From positions 234,656,733 to 234,720,732 of the forward strand of contig NC_081414.1 of NCBI RefSeq assembly GCF_030272615.1: a DNA stretch of 64,000 nucleotides, written 5' to 3'. The DNA comes from Cryptomeria japonica (taxonomy: Eukaryota > Streptophyta > Pinopsida > Cupressales > Cupressaceae). The position numbers were made by a program, and so were the translations under genes. Positions within the stretch are counted from its first letter, which is position 1; each line of letters begins with the position of its first letter. Below the pieces are notes generated by a model. That model saw nothing but the letters and a program-made list of their open reading frames with translations. It did not search any database and had not been told where the DNA came from. This document shows positions 1-10,843 of this stretch, piece by piece.

Positions 1-290
1 GCTCCATAAATTAGTGTTATTGTGTCGCAATGGCACTATTGAGCCATTGTTTGAGCGTTGTTGCTCGGTATTAGCGCTATTGTATGCAAGTTGTAGCGCT
101 TTTGCAGTTTTAGTGCTATTGAGGGTTTAATTGAGCGCTATTGATGTTAAGTAGCGCTATTGCGTAGTTGATTTAGCGCTGTTGTAGTTTTAGCGCTATG
201 GGATAGCTGATTGAGCGCTTTTGTTAGGGTTGTAGCGCTTTTGTTTGGAAATTAGCGTTGTTGTTAGTATAATAGCGCTTGTGTCTTAGA
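1..290. repeat. Degenerate AGCGCT array, left end of gypsy element
   Basis: A run of imperfect units of about 20 bp, each centred on tagcgctattg or tagcgcttttg. I count nine exact AGCGCT hexamers, and decayed units (tagtgttattg, gagcgttgttg) fill the gaps. It lies on the far side of the PMD gene from pol, so in the gypsy element it should be close to the 3' LTR, which is outside the window. The same motif reappears in reverse orientation at 14781-15045 next to the primer binding site. Bases 291-547 between the array and the PMD start show nothing I recognise. Confidence 0.85.
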
Positions 291-547
291 ATAAAAAGAT
301 GCCCCAGTTTGGATGAAGAAAATCGCCTGATGGCAATGATGGATGGATGGCGAGGTGAAGTGGGAGTTGTTTTGAACCATAGCAACCCGATGAGACTTAG
401 GTCATTTGTTAGGATAAATGCCCGTTGAAGTCTAGGTGGCCATGATTACTTACCTGTTGAGACCCGAAGATACTTGATCAAAGTATCTATTGATAGTCTA
501 GGTTTAAACTTAAGAAAGTTTGAAAACAAAACAACTGATGGTGATTG

Positions 548-2551
548 ATGAATGTCCATGTGCAGGAGGAGCTGCGCGTGTTGCAGTTACGCGAGCGCCA
601 TCCTACGACACATGGGTTGCGGGATCGATTGACACAGGCGGAGATAGACTACATTGCCACAACCAGATTGTATGAGGTGATGCACATGCCCGTGATTCGT
701 ATGAATCACGGATTGATCACAGCATTAGCATAGCGGTGGCACAGTGAGACGTGCACCTTCCATCTGGCACAGGGGGAGATGACAGTGACTCTAGAGGATG
801 TGTGGCGCATCCTGCGGATTCCGATTCGAGGGGAGCTTGTCACATATGATAGATCTTGGGGGACTGTGGCAGTGCAAAGGATTTTTGATGAGGATGTATT
901 TATTGATGATGGCTCCATTGCATGGGAGGATATAGCAGCATTATATGAGCCTCTTCCAACAGTTTTGTCAGGTATTGTGGGAGGTCTACTGTGTCCAGAC
1001 AGGTGTTCACATGGTTTGATGGTGGGATGGGGGTAGGTTATCGAGATGATGATGACCAAGGGGACCCGATTTGCGTGGGGGCCGTGCGTGCTGGCGCACA
1101 TGTACCAGGAGCTTCATGAGGTGGTTTATCGGGGGAGGGGTTCCTTAGCAGTGGGCATGACACTGCTACATATTTGGGCTTGGGAGCATCTACCAGTGAC
1201 TTGACCGGTGAGTCTTAGATTCTGTGTTGTAGACCAGCCGTATATGTTTATGTATAGCGGCATGATGAGTTAGCCCCACCTGGGGAAGTTAGAGTGGTGG
1301 CGGCGGGCATTAGATGATCTAGATGCAGTTATATGGCAGCCATACTTGGAGTGTGAGCCATGGGATGATGACGCAGAGGCACTGTCGTATGTCTTCATGA
1401 CCCGATTCCTCATTGGGAGGACCTCATACCATGTAGAGAGACAGGTGCCCGGGAGAGTGATGAGGAAGTTTGGACGGTAGCAGGGACTGCCCAACGGATC
1501 AGGAGAGTATGCTCGGGTGATTCGGGAGAGGTATGCATGGGGTCCAGTGCTACCTTATGATCAGGCACTGGCAGAGTTCCGGACACTGCAGGCGAGACCA
1601 TGGGACATACAACCAAGGGTCGTTGATGCAGGGGTGACAGATGAGTATATGTAGTACCGGGTAGCGCACCCGATCCCACGGATATCGGACCCAGCAAAGC
1701 TGATCCCAGCTTCTGAGGATGAGAGGGGACGAAGACGAAGGAGGGCAGGAGTTCAAGGAGGTGGAGGAGATGGAGGAGATGGAGGAGGAGGAGGAGGAAG
1801 AGGAGGAGGTGGTGGAGGAGATGGAGGAGATGGAGGAGGTGGAGGAGGATTGGGGATGCGGAGTCAGCAGAGAGGGAGAGGTGGACTGCCTTTACAGATA
1901 TCACAGGGACCATTGATACCGGGAGGAGTTCAGCTGAGTGGGAGGGGCATGGAGAGGGAGATCCCGATGGACAGAGGAGAGGGGACTACTAGAGAGGGTG
2001 GTGCAGGGGAGGCAGCTATGGACACCGGGGAGGGAGCCACTGGAGATCTGCGGGATCACATCATAGTACGCTTGCAGACACGGATAGAGGATTTGGAGGT
2101 GGAGGTGGCAGCTAGGGATGTGCAGCTATTTGCACGGGAGTTAGAGCTGATGGTGGTGCTACGGGAGAGAGATAGTGCAGTGGAGAGATTGGCGGAGCTG
2201 CAGGAGAGAGTGCGGATTGGAGTAGGAGCACAGGGGCCTACAGGGGAGGTGATGAGGGAGATGCGGTGAGCATAGGCAGAGATAGAGTACTGGCGGGGTT
2301 TATATGAGCAGGTGGTGCCAATCAGTCAGCGAGCTCTTAGCTATTCGCAGATGCGGCAGGCTAGATCAGAGCGATCGCAGAGGGTGCATAGTAGTGGTGG
2401 TGTGATGGGTCCTTTGAGGAGGGAGAGATCAGGGGATGCAGGAGGGAGTGGTGGTTCGATGAGGCCTCCATGGAGAGATGGATCAGGTGGTGCAGGCACC
2501 AGTGGAGTAGGTGGAGGTGTTGGGACAGCATCTGGCCAAAGTGACATTTGA
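548..2551 (+). pseudogene. Plant mobile domain (PMD) protein, antisense within gypsy element
   Basis: Translating frame 2 from the ATG at 548 to the stop at 2549-2551 gives 668 codons without a frameshift but with eight internal stops (731, 1034, 1202, 1271, 1478, 1652, 2267, 2273). The content matches the PMD family (MAIN / phosphatase-7-long-form-like): a CTFHLAQGEMTVTLEDV block near codons 70-90, FAWGPCVLAHMYQEL near codon 175, and a WQPY...RFLIGRTSYHVERQVPGRV block around codons 265-305. After this come a glycine/aspartate-rich stretch (1750-1850), a coiled-coil segment (about 2050-2230) and a serine/glycine/arginine-rich tail. PMD proteins occur as host genes and inside MULE and LTR elements. 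Here it lies 2.6 kb downstream of pol on the opposite strand, so it would need its own promoter. The broken frame makes it non-functional in this copy. Confidence 0.88.
1756..1849. repeat. Polypurine GGA/GAT tract encoding Gly-rich linker
   Basis: Nearly uninterrupted purines on the + strand, built from gga, gat and aga triplets with a few ggt. In the PMD frame this reads as glycine with regular aspartates; in another frame it is a run of glutamates. Such a strand-asymmetric tract can form triplex DNA. On the element's sense strand it is polypyrimidine, so it cannot be the gypsy polypurine primer. Confidence 0.8.
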
Positions 2552-5161
2552 GAGAGCATTTTTGCATATATGTATTGTATCCTTGTCTATTTTTTGGACT
2601 GTATCTTGGATGGCTCTTGGTAGCCAATTTTGTAGACTTCATTGTACTCTGATATATGAGATGAGATATATGAGGAGATCCCATATTTTGATGATATGCA
2701 TTTGATTTATATGGATGTTTATGTAGGATGATGAGTTTATTGCTTAGATGGATATGTGTACATGTATGCATTTGATGAGATGTTTCTTATATGCATGTTT
2801 TTATGATGATTCATGATGTGGGATACTGACATATGAATGCAGGTTTGTATATGTATGATTTGTTTTGTTTTTTTGATGTAATGCTTTATATATGTAATGC
2901 CATGATGAGGATGTATGCTTATGATGATTTATGAACAAGATTTTGGTGTTTCCTATTTTGATATAATGATGAGATGATTTATGTAATGGTGTTAATGCAA
3001 TGGTCAAATAAATGATGCTTATGTATGGATATGCATCTAGATTTTTTTAGATGAATGTAATATGGATAAACAAAATGTAAAGTACAAATGTTTATATGAT
3101 AATGCGTTTAAACGAATGCATATGTAAAAATGGATATTTATAAAATGGTATGAACCAATGTGTTTTGGAAACAAATGGATTTATGGTTCTAAATGTTTTA
3201 AATATGATTTTAAGTAAGAATGATAATGTGATGATGATATTATAACTTATGGTTTTAATAACTGCACCTTAATGCAATTTAAAAAGGATAATGAATGCAA
3301 TGTGAAATAAATCCTAAAATGAGCATAATAGGATACTTAGTTAATGGATGAATGAATGCACTTTTTCACTAAATGGATAAATGAATGTATGCAATAATAA
3401 TAAATGATAAAGGATGATAAAATGAGGATGGATAATCAATACTATATGAATGCCTAGTAAATGACTTAATATAATCAAAGACAATTTAATCCCACTAATG
3501 AATCTAATTATTTATGATTGATGCAATGATGCAAATGATTTAATGAAAACTAATGTCCAAAATGAACTATATGCAATGTTTTTAAAAAATGTCATGAATG
3601 TACTTAATGCAAGATGCAACAAAATGTGATGATGATATGACCATGAGGAATGCAAGGTTTTTGAGACTTTGCATGATGCATTTATGATGTATCAGAGTAC
3701 TCGGTCGTGATTGCATCCAAGACCAGTTTTAATGGTCACTTTTTTGCATAAAAATCCTAGATATGAATGAGTGAATGGATGGGTGATATGCAACGGAATG
3801 CAATATATAAACAGATGAGATGAAATGACGATCCATAGTGCTCTATTTTCATCATTGAGCTTTAAAATGTTGGAAGAGAATACAAGCATCTTGACATAAT
3901 GATTCAAGATGACCTGAGGATTCCTTACATGGATTTTATATAGCAAGTTAATACAAACGACTTGATATAAGGGTCAAGTCGACCAGAGTATTGCTTGTGG
4001 AACAGACAAGCATTATCTCCATTCATAAATGACTTGGATCGTCTTCCTTGATCTTAGGCTAATCATATCCTGAGACAAGTGCATACCATACTAAGAGATA
4101 AAACCTTTATCCAATTTGGATGAGGAGGAACCAAAGAATGAGCATTGTACCTGTAAACAAACAATATATACATAAAGAATAAAGAATAAGGATCCTTGGT
4201 AATGGTTCATGCTCATATGGTCGAGGTATACGCCGTAGTCAGCAAGCCGTAATGATCCATGACTACATTTGGCATAAGATCACGTAGCTTGGTGAACTTC
4301 CCACGTAGACACCATTAGTACATGCCCCAGAACTTCATCGAAAATAATGCGCAGACAATACAAAACAATGCTAAAAGATCCCGATACAGATAAATGAATG
4401 ATTGTACTCACAAATCAACCAAGTATTTGATAGCTTAACATAATTTTCTTGTCAAAGAAAATGTCACTTTTGTCTTTGTTTTTGGTAAGGAAGGATGCAT
4501 CCTTGTTAAAGACAGTTTTGAGTGTTGATGTGGATTGTGTGGTCGATTGGTAAATGGTCATTGTGTGAGTATTATGTCAATGTTTTTTTTGGTATCTGTA
4601 TGGATGAGTATGTACAAAGTGTTGCCATGTTTTTGTGTAAGTTTTCAATGGGTTTTCGATGTTTTTGGATTTTGTATTGTTTTGAATGTTTTTGGTATTT
4701 TGTTGAGACATTTTCCAATGTTTTTGGTGTTTTGATGATTATTTGGAATGAAGACCTTAATGAATCATAAGACAATGTAGAATCCACTTCCATCAATAGG
4801 TTAAGGGCATTGCCCCCAATTTTAGACATGACTATGAGAAAGCGGGATGCAAGATGTATGGAGTACTATCATAATTGCAGAGGAATAACAAGCCATAGTT
4901 TTGGATGGATGGATGTATGTATGAAGTAGATGTGATTGCAACAAGTCTGAAAGACAATGGAGCCATAGCCTTTATGAGTGGCGCCTTTTTGCTAGGTTTT
5001 CACCATCGTACTTACCCAAGGTGCCACCGGAGTGGTTGTTCACCGTTTGGATGCATGATTTTTCTTTACTTTTTTGAATGTTTTTGTATTTTCTTCAGGA
5101 CATTTTTCTGAATGTTTTTGGTATTTTCTGGTATGTAGGGGAGCCTGATGCTTTGTACACC
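2552..5161. other. Non-coding spacer between PMD gene and pol of gypsy element
   Basis: About 2.6 kb with no reading frame resembling a known protein on either strand. The part from 2700 to 3700 is AT-rich and full of repeated atgaatgcaatg, gatgatg and tgaatg words, a weak simple-sequence signature. The part from 3950 to 5150 is less repetitive. It separates the two convergent genes (pol on minus, PMD on plus) and could hold their terminators, but I see no specific signal. Confidence 0.6.
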
Positions 5162-6250
5162 TTAGGTATAAAACCATTTTAGGTGCATGTTGTTGATTGG
5201 ATCTGTAAGCGGTTCTCCTTCTAATGTAGCCAACTGATATGTCCCGGACCCGAACACAGCAGTGACAACATATGGGCCCAGCCAATTTAATTCAAACTTG
5301 CCCTGATGTTCTTTGTTTGGTTGGTTGCAAGGATTCTCACGTAGAACAAGATCACCTACCTCAAATGTACGAGGTCTAACTCAATGATTGTAGCTTCTGC
5401 TCATGCGCTGCTGATATGCTTTGAGATGATTGTATGCAGCTTGTCGTTTCTCATCAAGTAACTCCAAGTCCTGAAGACGGGATACTCTGTATGCTTCATT
5501 ATCGATGAGATTGTGCAAGGAAACCCGTAATGATGGTATCTCAACCTCAATAGGCAAGATAGCTTCTGCACCATAGACTAATGAATAAGGAGTTGCACCT
5601 GTAGGGGTTCGAATGCTAGTTCGATATGCCCATAGCACTGGATTTAGTTGAACATGCCAATCACAGCCAGCATCATTGACTATCTTCTTTAGGATCCTCA
5701 ATATGTTTTTATTTGATGCTTCAGCCTGACCATTGCCTTGGGGGTAATAGGGGGTGGAAAAGCGATGTTGGATATGAAATTTCTCACAAAGTTTGCGGAC
5801 ATCCTAATTTTTGAAAGGAAGACCGTTATCTGTGATGATGGACATGGGCACACCATACCGGTAGATGATGTAGTTGAGGATGAAGGAGGTGATCTACTTG
5901 CTGGTGACTTGGGTAAGTAGAACAGTTTCGATCCACTTGGTGAAATATTCGGTGGCGGTAATAATGAATTTATGGCCATTGGATGAAGATGGATGGATTT
6001 TACCCACAAGGTCAAGGCCCAATTGACAAAAAGGCCATGGTGTTGTGATTGGTTGTAGTTCTTGGGCTGGTGCATGTATCAGGTCACCGTGAACTTGACA
6101 TTTCTTGCATTTTCTGACAAAGTAGTAGGAATCCTTTTCCATAGATGGCCAATAGTATCCATTGCGCAGGAGTTTCTTGGCTAGTGATGGACCACTTGAG
6201 TGAGTCCCGCAAATTCCTTCATGGACTTCTTCCAAAGCCTTTGTTATCTC
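5162..6250 (-). pseudogene. Gypsy integrase with GPY/F-type C-terminus (broken)
   Basis: This continues the pol phase after the stop at 6254-6256. The zinc-binding N-terminus shows histidines near VHEGICGTH and the pair CKKC. The catalytic core has the first Asp in QLGLDLVGKI, the second in ITDNGLPFKN and the Glu in QGNGQAEASN, so the DDE triad is readable. The C-terminus has GDLVLRE, GKFELNWLGPYVV and HLKWFY, the GPY/F module of gypsy integrases, and ends at the TAA at 5162-5164. In-frame stops lie at 5894-5896, 5804-5806 and 5381-5383. No chromodomain is seen, as expected for Tat elements. Confidence 0.9.
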
Positions 6251-6253
6251 ACC

Positions 6254-8428
6254 TTATTCCAGACATCGAAGGAGAGTACCATCAAGACCACGTCGGTATA
6301 GGGTTTCGGCAATAATGGTATATCGAGCAGTTTGGCGAATGAAGGTTTTACGTTGGTTATTCAATTGGTTGGGAGGAAGGGTGTGATCGCGGAGATAGGT
6401 GTAGAATTCACCATACCAAAGGGATTCAGAACCGACAAGGTGACATATCATTTCGGATTCAGGGATATCATAAGCGGGAACCCAAAGCCGTTCGACCAAG
6501 AACTCATAGTGTGTTGAATTTTGTGGTAGATCTAGTAGAGATGCGATGGTAGCCATAGCGTCAACAGCTCGATTCTGATCTCTTGATATCTGTTCAAAAG
6601 TGATAGTAGTAAATGATGTCTTTAGAGTGTCCACCATTTGCTTATATGGCATGAGTTTATCATCCTTTGTCTGATATTCATCAGTTGCTTGTCGAATGAC
6701 CAGTTGGGAGTCGCCATATACTTGTAGTTCTTGTAATTTCCATTGTACGGCTAACCTGAGTCCCGTGATCAAGGCCTTATACTCTGCGATGTTGTTAGTA
6801 CATGGAAATGTGAGCCTGTAAGACTTCGGGATGCTATCACCTTGGGGTATGATAAATAGAATGCCTGCCCCCGAGCCATGCCTAGTGTATGAACCATCAA
6901 AATAAAGTTTCCATGGTTGTGTTGTTGTGATCATGAATATCTCTTCATCTGGAAAATTGGAAATGAGAGGATGATCACCTATGAGAGGTGCATCGGCCAA
7001 CTGATCTGCAATAACTTGACCTTTGATAGCTTTACGATCTACATACTCAATGTCAAATTCACTCAAAATCATCACCCATTTGGCCAAGCGACCTGTCAAT
7101 GCTGCTTTGCTGAGTAAATACTTGAGTGGATCACTCTTTGCAATGAGTTGTACCTTGTGTGTTAACAGATAATGCCTTAGTTTAGTGGCTGCTAAGATTA
7201 CTACTAGGCAAGCTCGCTCAATAGGGGTGTAATTGAGTTCATAGCCCACCAGTGTGCGAGAGATGTAGTATACAGCGCACTCTTTTCCTTTTGCATTATG
7301 TTGTGCCAGTAGTACACCCAATGTTGTACTTGTTGCTGAGATATAGAGTAACAATGGTCTACTTGGATCTGGTGGTATTAGCAATGGTGGATTCATGAGA
7401 TAGTCTTTAAGCATCTGAAACGCTTGTTGGCATCTGGCATCCCACTGAAAGCGGATGTTCTTGTGTAGCAGGTGTGTGAATGGGTGACACTTATCAGCCA
7501 ATTGTGCAATGAATCTTCGGATGGATTGAAGTCGCCCTTGTAATGTCCTTAGCTGACTGATATTCTTTGGTGGTGGCATGTCTATGATTGCCTTAACCTT
7601 TGCTGGATCGACCTCAATGCCTTTGCTTAAGACAATGTATCCTAGAAGTTTCCCGGAGGTTACTCCAAAGACACATTTCTTTGGGTTGAGTCGGACACGG
7701 TATTGTTCCAGTCTATCAAAGATTTTTTCTAAGATGTGGAGATGCCCTTCTCTGGTGAGTGATTTTGCTAGTAAGTCATCCATATAATCTTCCATCATAG
7801 TATGCATCATGTCATGGAAGATGGTGATCATTGCTCTTTGATAGGTTGCTCCTGCATTCTTGAGACCGAAAGGCATCACATTCCAGCAATATGTGCCCCA
7901 TGGACAGGTGAAGGCTGTCTTATGTTGATCTTCTGGGGCGATCTTTATCTGATTGTATTCTGAAAAGCCATCCATGAGTGAAAGCATGGCATGTCCCATT
8001 GTCAGATCCACTATGATGTCGATATTTGGAAGGGGGAAATCATCCTTAGGACAGGCCTTATTTAGATCCCTGAAGTCGGTACAAATGCAGATGCCCCCTT
8101 TTGGTTTGCCGACAGGCACAATATTGGAGATCCATTCTGCATAATCAATTGGTCTAATGAAACCAACATCTAGGAGTTTCTTGAGTTCTATTTTGACTAG
8201 CACTGCAATCTGAGGATGCATCTTTCGAAGCTTTTGCTTGACAGGTTTGGCTCCTTCTGCTACGGTAAGGTGATGCATGACTAAATCAGGATCAAGTCCA
8301 GGCATGTCTGCATATGACCATGCGAAATTGATCTGACACTTCTGGAAGAACTCTATAAACTTAGGCTGTTCCTCTGGAGTGAGAAGAGATGCCAGATGTA
8401 TGATATGAGGATTTTCAGGAGTCCCCAC
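6254..8428 (-). CDS. Gypsy RT, RNase H and archaeal-type RNase H (724 aa open)
   Basis: The longest open frame in the window. RT occupies about residues 60-250 with FRDLNKACPKDDFPLP, the fingers/palm motif MPFGLKNAGATYQR and the catalytic YMDD at about residue 215. The first RNase H (about 355-475) keeps IERA and KSDPLKYLL, but the usual first aspartate is replaced (LYISATS), so it is probably inactive. A second RNase H (about 505-635) has YFDGS, NIAEYKAL, VYGDSQLV and NRAVDAMA, a complete D-E-D-D set, and is the archaeal-type domain of Tat elements. It is in phase with gag upstream and integrase downstream, so the open stretch is a surviving segment of one polyprotein rather than a separate gene. 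Confidence 0.95.
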   Translation of the reverse strand: MGTPENPHIIHLASLLTPEEQPKFIEFFQKCQINFAWSYADMPGLDPDLVMHHLTVAEGAKPVKQKLRKMHPQIAVLVKIELKKLLDVGFIRPIDYAEWISNIVPVGKPKGGICICTDFRDLNKACPKDDFPLPNIDIIVDLTMGHAMLSLMDGFSEYNQIKIAPEDQHKTAFTCPWGTYCWNVMPFGLKNAGATYQRAMITIFHDMMHTMMEDYMDDLLAKSLTREGHLHILEKIFDRLEQYRVRLNPKKCVFGVTSGKLLGYIVLSKGIEVDPAKVKAIIDMPPPKNISQLRTLQGRLQSIRRFIAQLADKCHPFTHLLHKNIRFQWDARCQQAFQMLKDYLMNPPLLIPPDPSRPLLLYISATSTTLGVLLAQHNAKGKECAVYYISRTLVGYELNYTPIERACLVVILAATKLRHYLLTHKVQLIAKSDPLKYLLSKAALTGRLAKWVMILSEFDIEYVDRKAIKGQVIADQLADAPLIGDHPLISNFPDEEIFMITTTQPWKLYFDGSYTRHGSGAGILFIIPQGDSIPKSYRLTFPCTNNIAEYKALITGLRLAVQWKLQELQVYGDSQLVIRQATDEYQTKDDKLMPYKQMVDTLKTSFTTITFEQISRDQNRAVDAMATIASLLDLPQNSTHYEFLVERLWVPAYDIPESEMICHLVGSESLWYGEFYTYLRDHTLPPNQLNNQRKTFIRQTARYTIIAETLYRRGLDGTLLRCLE

Positions 8429-8464
8429 ATTGTACTCTTTGGTTTCCTCGATGAGAATCGCTGA

Positions 8465-9667
8465 TCATTCTTGTTGTGTACTATCAGGGAGAATGTCAAA
8501 CCCTTCATCCTCAGGCACCTTAGAGAGGTTTTCACCATTGGATAAGCTCTTTCTTTTTATTTTTGTCGGATCAAACAGTGCCACAGTGTGGTTTTCTATG
8601 GAAGATCCTTGTTTTATTGTTATATTTTTGCAGCTGAAAGGTTTGGCATCCGCCCTGAAGTATGCTGCGCTATTAAGTTCAATGGCGAATCCAGCTTTGT
8701 GATCCCCGCTTGGTAGGTTATCCCTTAATTCCAAAAAGTCAATGATGGCCTCATTGTTTTGGAAGAAGTCAAGACATGGGGGATTTGGTTGGTTCCATTC
8801 GATGAGTTCTGGGTGGATAATGGGCATTACTTCATCAATTAGGTTAAGTGTGTTAGATGTATCAGTGAGGGTTAAGATGTTATGGTGAAGGTCGTTAATG
8901 GTACTCTCCCTATCAAAATCAGGCATAGGATGAGACGTAGGGTCTGTGGAAGATGTTTCCAGTTCAGGAACCCAAGTGGTCTTTATCTGTGCTTCTCCGT
9001 AAATAGGGATGTCTTTGCGTGGTGGAGGTGGTGATGTGTCTTCCTCATCTGAAGTGTTAAGCTATACAGAATCAAATTCCCACTCATGTGAGTTGGTCTC
9101 TGAGTCACTTTCCAGCATCCGATTACTATACCATACTGGGATGTCCTTTGAATTGAATACTGCAGGTGTGATTGGTTGATGTACCTTTGTAGTGATTGGT
9201 GTTGTAGGGCGGTTGATGGGGATCAAGGAATCTGGTATAGGGAGTATCAGTAATATTGACTCAGTGGCTTCTATTGCTACTATTGGTGCCATGGATGCTA
9301 CTGCGGGTTCTGATACAGTTGCTATTGCTAATGGTGCTACTGATGGGATTATGGGTTTGTTTGGTGGGATGAGTGGCATTGGTGATGGTTGTGTTGGGGT
9401 TCTGAGCCTCGGTGGGGCAGTTGTGATGGTGTTTGATGTTGCTTTAATGATGAAAGGTGTCCTTTTTGCCGTAGACGGACAAAATGGTTTGTTGGATTTT
9501 CCTTTGAACTTGAGTTTGGGAAAGATCTCTTTTTCAAAGCCTAGGCCTATATTACCTTTGGGCTTTGATTCCGGCAGCAGAGGTTCATGTCGTCCTTGTT
9601 TGCAATATCCCAAAGCACTCTAACCATCATACCCCATTCTTTGCATAATGAGGAGGCCTTTGCCATA
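8465..9667 (-). pseudogene. Gypsy pol linker with G-patch and Pro/Thr-rich region (broken)
   Basis: Same phase as gag and RT, between protease and RT. Just after the protease stop the frame reads MQRMGYDG, a stop (9620-9622), then ALGYCKQGRHEPLLPESK and GNIGLGFE. This glycine spacing is that of a G-patch, an RNA-binding and helicase-cofactor motif also found in some plant gypsy elements and in betaretroviral proteases. It is followed by a long low-complexity proline/threonine/isoleucine region (about 9130-9500) and an acidic region leading into RT. Further stops lie at 9062-9064 and 8465-8467. The low-complexity part has no recognised fold. Confidence 0.75.
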
Positions 9668-10675
9668 CTAATCTATGGGAAGTTTAACTTGCAGTATATC
9701 AGTGGTGATGGGATCTTTATAGATCCATTCTGCTAAGTCCTCATCTTGGGTTTCTTCTTCTTGACTCTTTCCAAGGATGAAAGGCGTCAAAGCACATGCT
9801 GGTGTGACTAGTGGTTGTTGGAGTACCTGCTGTGGTTTGCCATGTGTTCTAGGGGAAATGGGCATTTGTCCCACACAAAAGAGTTGACTCAAGTTGTATT
9901 CCCCAGGACCTTCCTCTGTTACCTTCATTTTAAGCTTTTCTTGCTTGGGTATAGTGGTGTTTGAACTGGCAAGAGAGGCGGGACTTATATATGATGTGGA
10001 AGAAATGGCTTCTCTATTATTAGGAATGGTAATCTCTGGTTGATGGTTGATATTATGGCAATACGCAAAGGGATTTGCATCACCCAGGATTGTGATCTCT
10101 ACACCGTTATGTGGGAACTTGATACATTGATGGTAGGTAGATGGAATGACTTGCATGGCATGTATCCAAGGTCTTCCTAACAACAAATTGTATGGCAGAG
10201 GAAGGTCCAGAACCTGACAAATAATGTGCTTTACCATGGGGCCTACTCGGATTGGTAGTACCACAGCTCCTTTGGATGAACGCTCTGCATCGTCATAGGC
10301 TTTGATTGTGATCTTCTTACGAGGATCCACTGATTCTACCGCATATCCCAATGTTGTGACCAACTGTAGTGTACAAATATTTAGGCCTGCTCCATTATCG
10401 ATCAAGACTCGCTTGATCCTATGCTGGTTAATAAATCCTTCGATGTGGAGTGAGGCGTTATGACGTTGCTGGAAGGAAGAGTTGTCACTTTCGGAAAAAG
10501 TGAGACAAGGTGATGACTTTAGACTTCCAACCATGGCTTGAAATTGGTCTGTATTCAGATTTGCAAGGATTGATGCCTCTTGGAGTGCTTGATCCAAGAT
10601 AGTTTTATGAGAGGGCGATAGGCGCAAAAGCTCTAAAATGGATATAAGCACAAGGGTTTTGTCTAATTGTTCCAC
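9668..10675 (-). pseudogene. Gypsy aspartic protease region
   Basis: A 335-residue open segment in the gag-pol phase. The protease active-site loop reads RVLIDNGAGLNIC, with Asn where most retroviral-type proteases have Thr or Ser; related plant gypsy elements also carry DNG, so this need not be damage. The C-terminal flap and substrate region LPYNLLLGRPWIHAMQ follows, with hydrophobic ILG-type closure. It sits between the gag zinc knuckle and the G-patch. The segment ends in a stop at 9668-9670. Confidence 0.85.
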
Positions 10676-10843
10676 AAGATTGTACTGCTTTGGGATGGAG
10701 GTGGTGCCTTGTGGAGCTACCTTTATGGTAACCTTACTGCGACGTGTAACAACATTGCAATTTGAGTTGGGATTTTTGAAGGTTATGGTTGCAACTTGTT
10801 CACTGGCATCATACAGATGATTTACAGTGTAATTATATGCAGC

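Noticed and set aside
1-290. CRISPR array
   Set aside because: The repeats are short, degenerate and nearly contiguous with no unique spacers, in plant nuclear DNA.
1410-1913. Leucine-rich 167-aa protein on the - strand
   Set aside because: It is the complement of the same purine tract; the leucine run follows from cct/ctc triplets and there is no other support.
1719-1916. Glutamate-rich protein on the + strand
   Set aside because: It is the wrong frame of the PMD gene's glycine-rich linker; the frame shared with the PMD blocks up- and downstream reads Gly/Asp.
9192-9623. 143-aa + strand ORF
   Set aside because: It is antisense to the low-complexity pol linker, which is in phase with gag and RT; its Gly/Ser/Ala repeats mirror that sequence.
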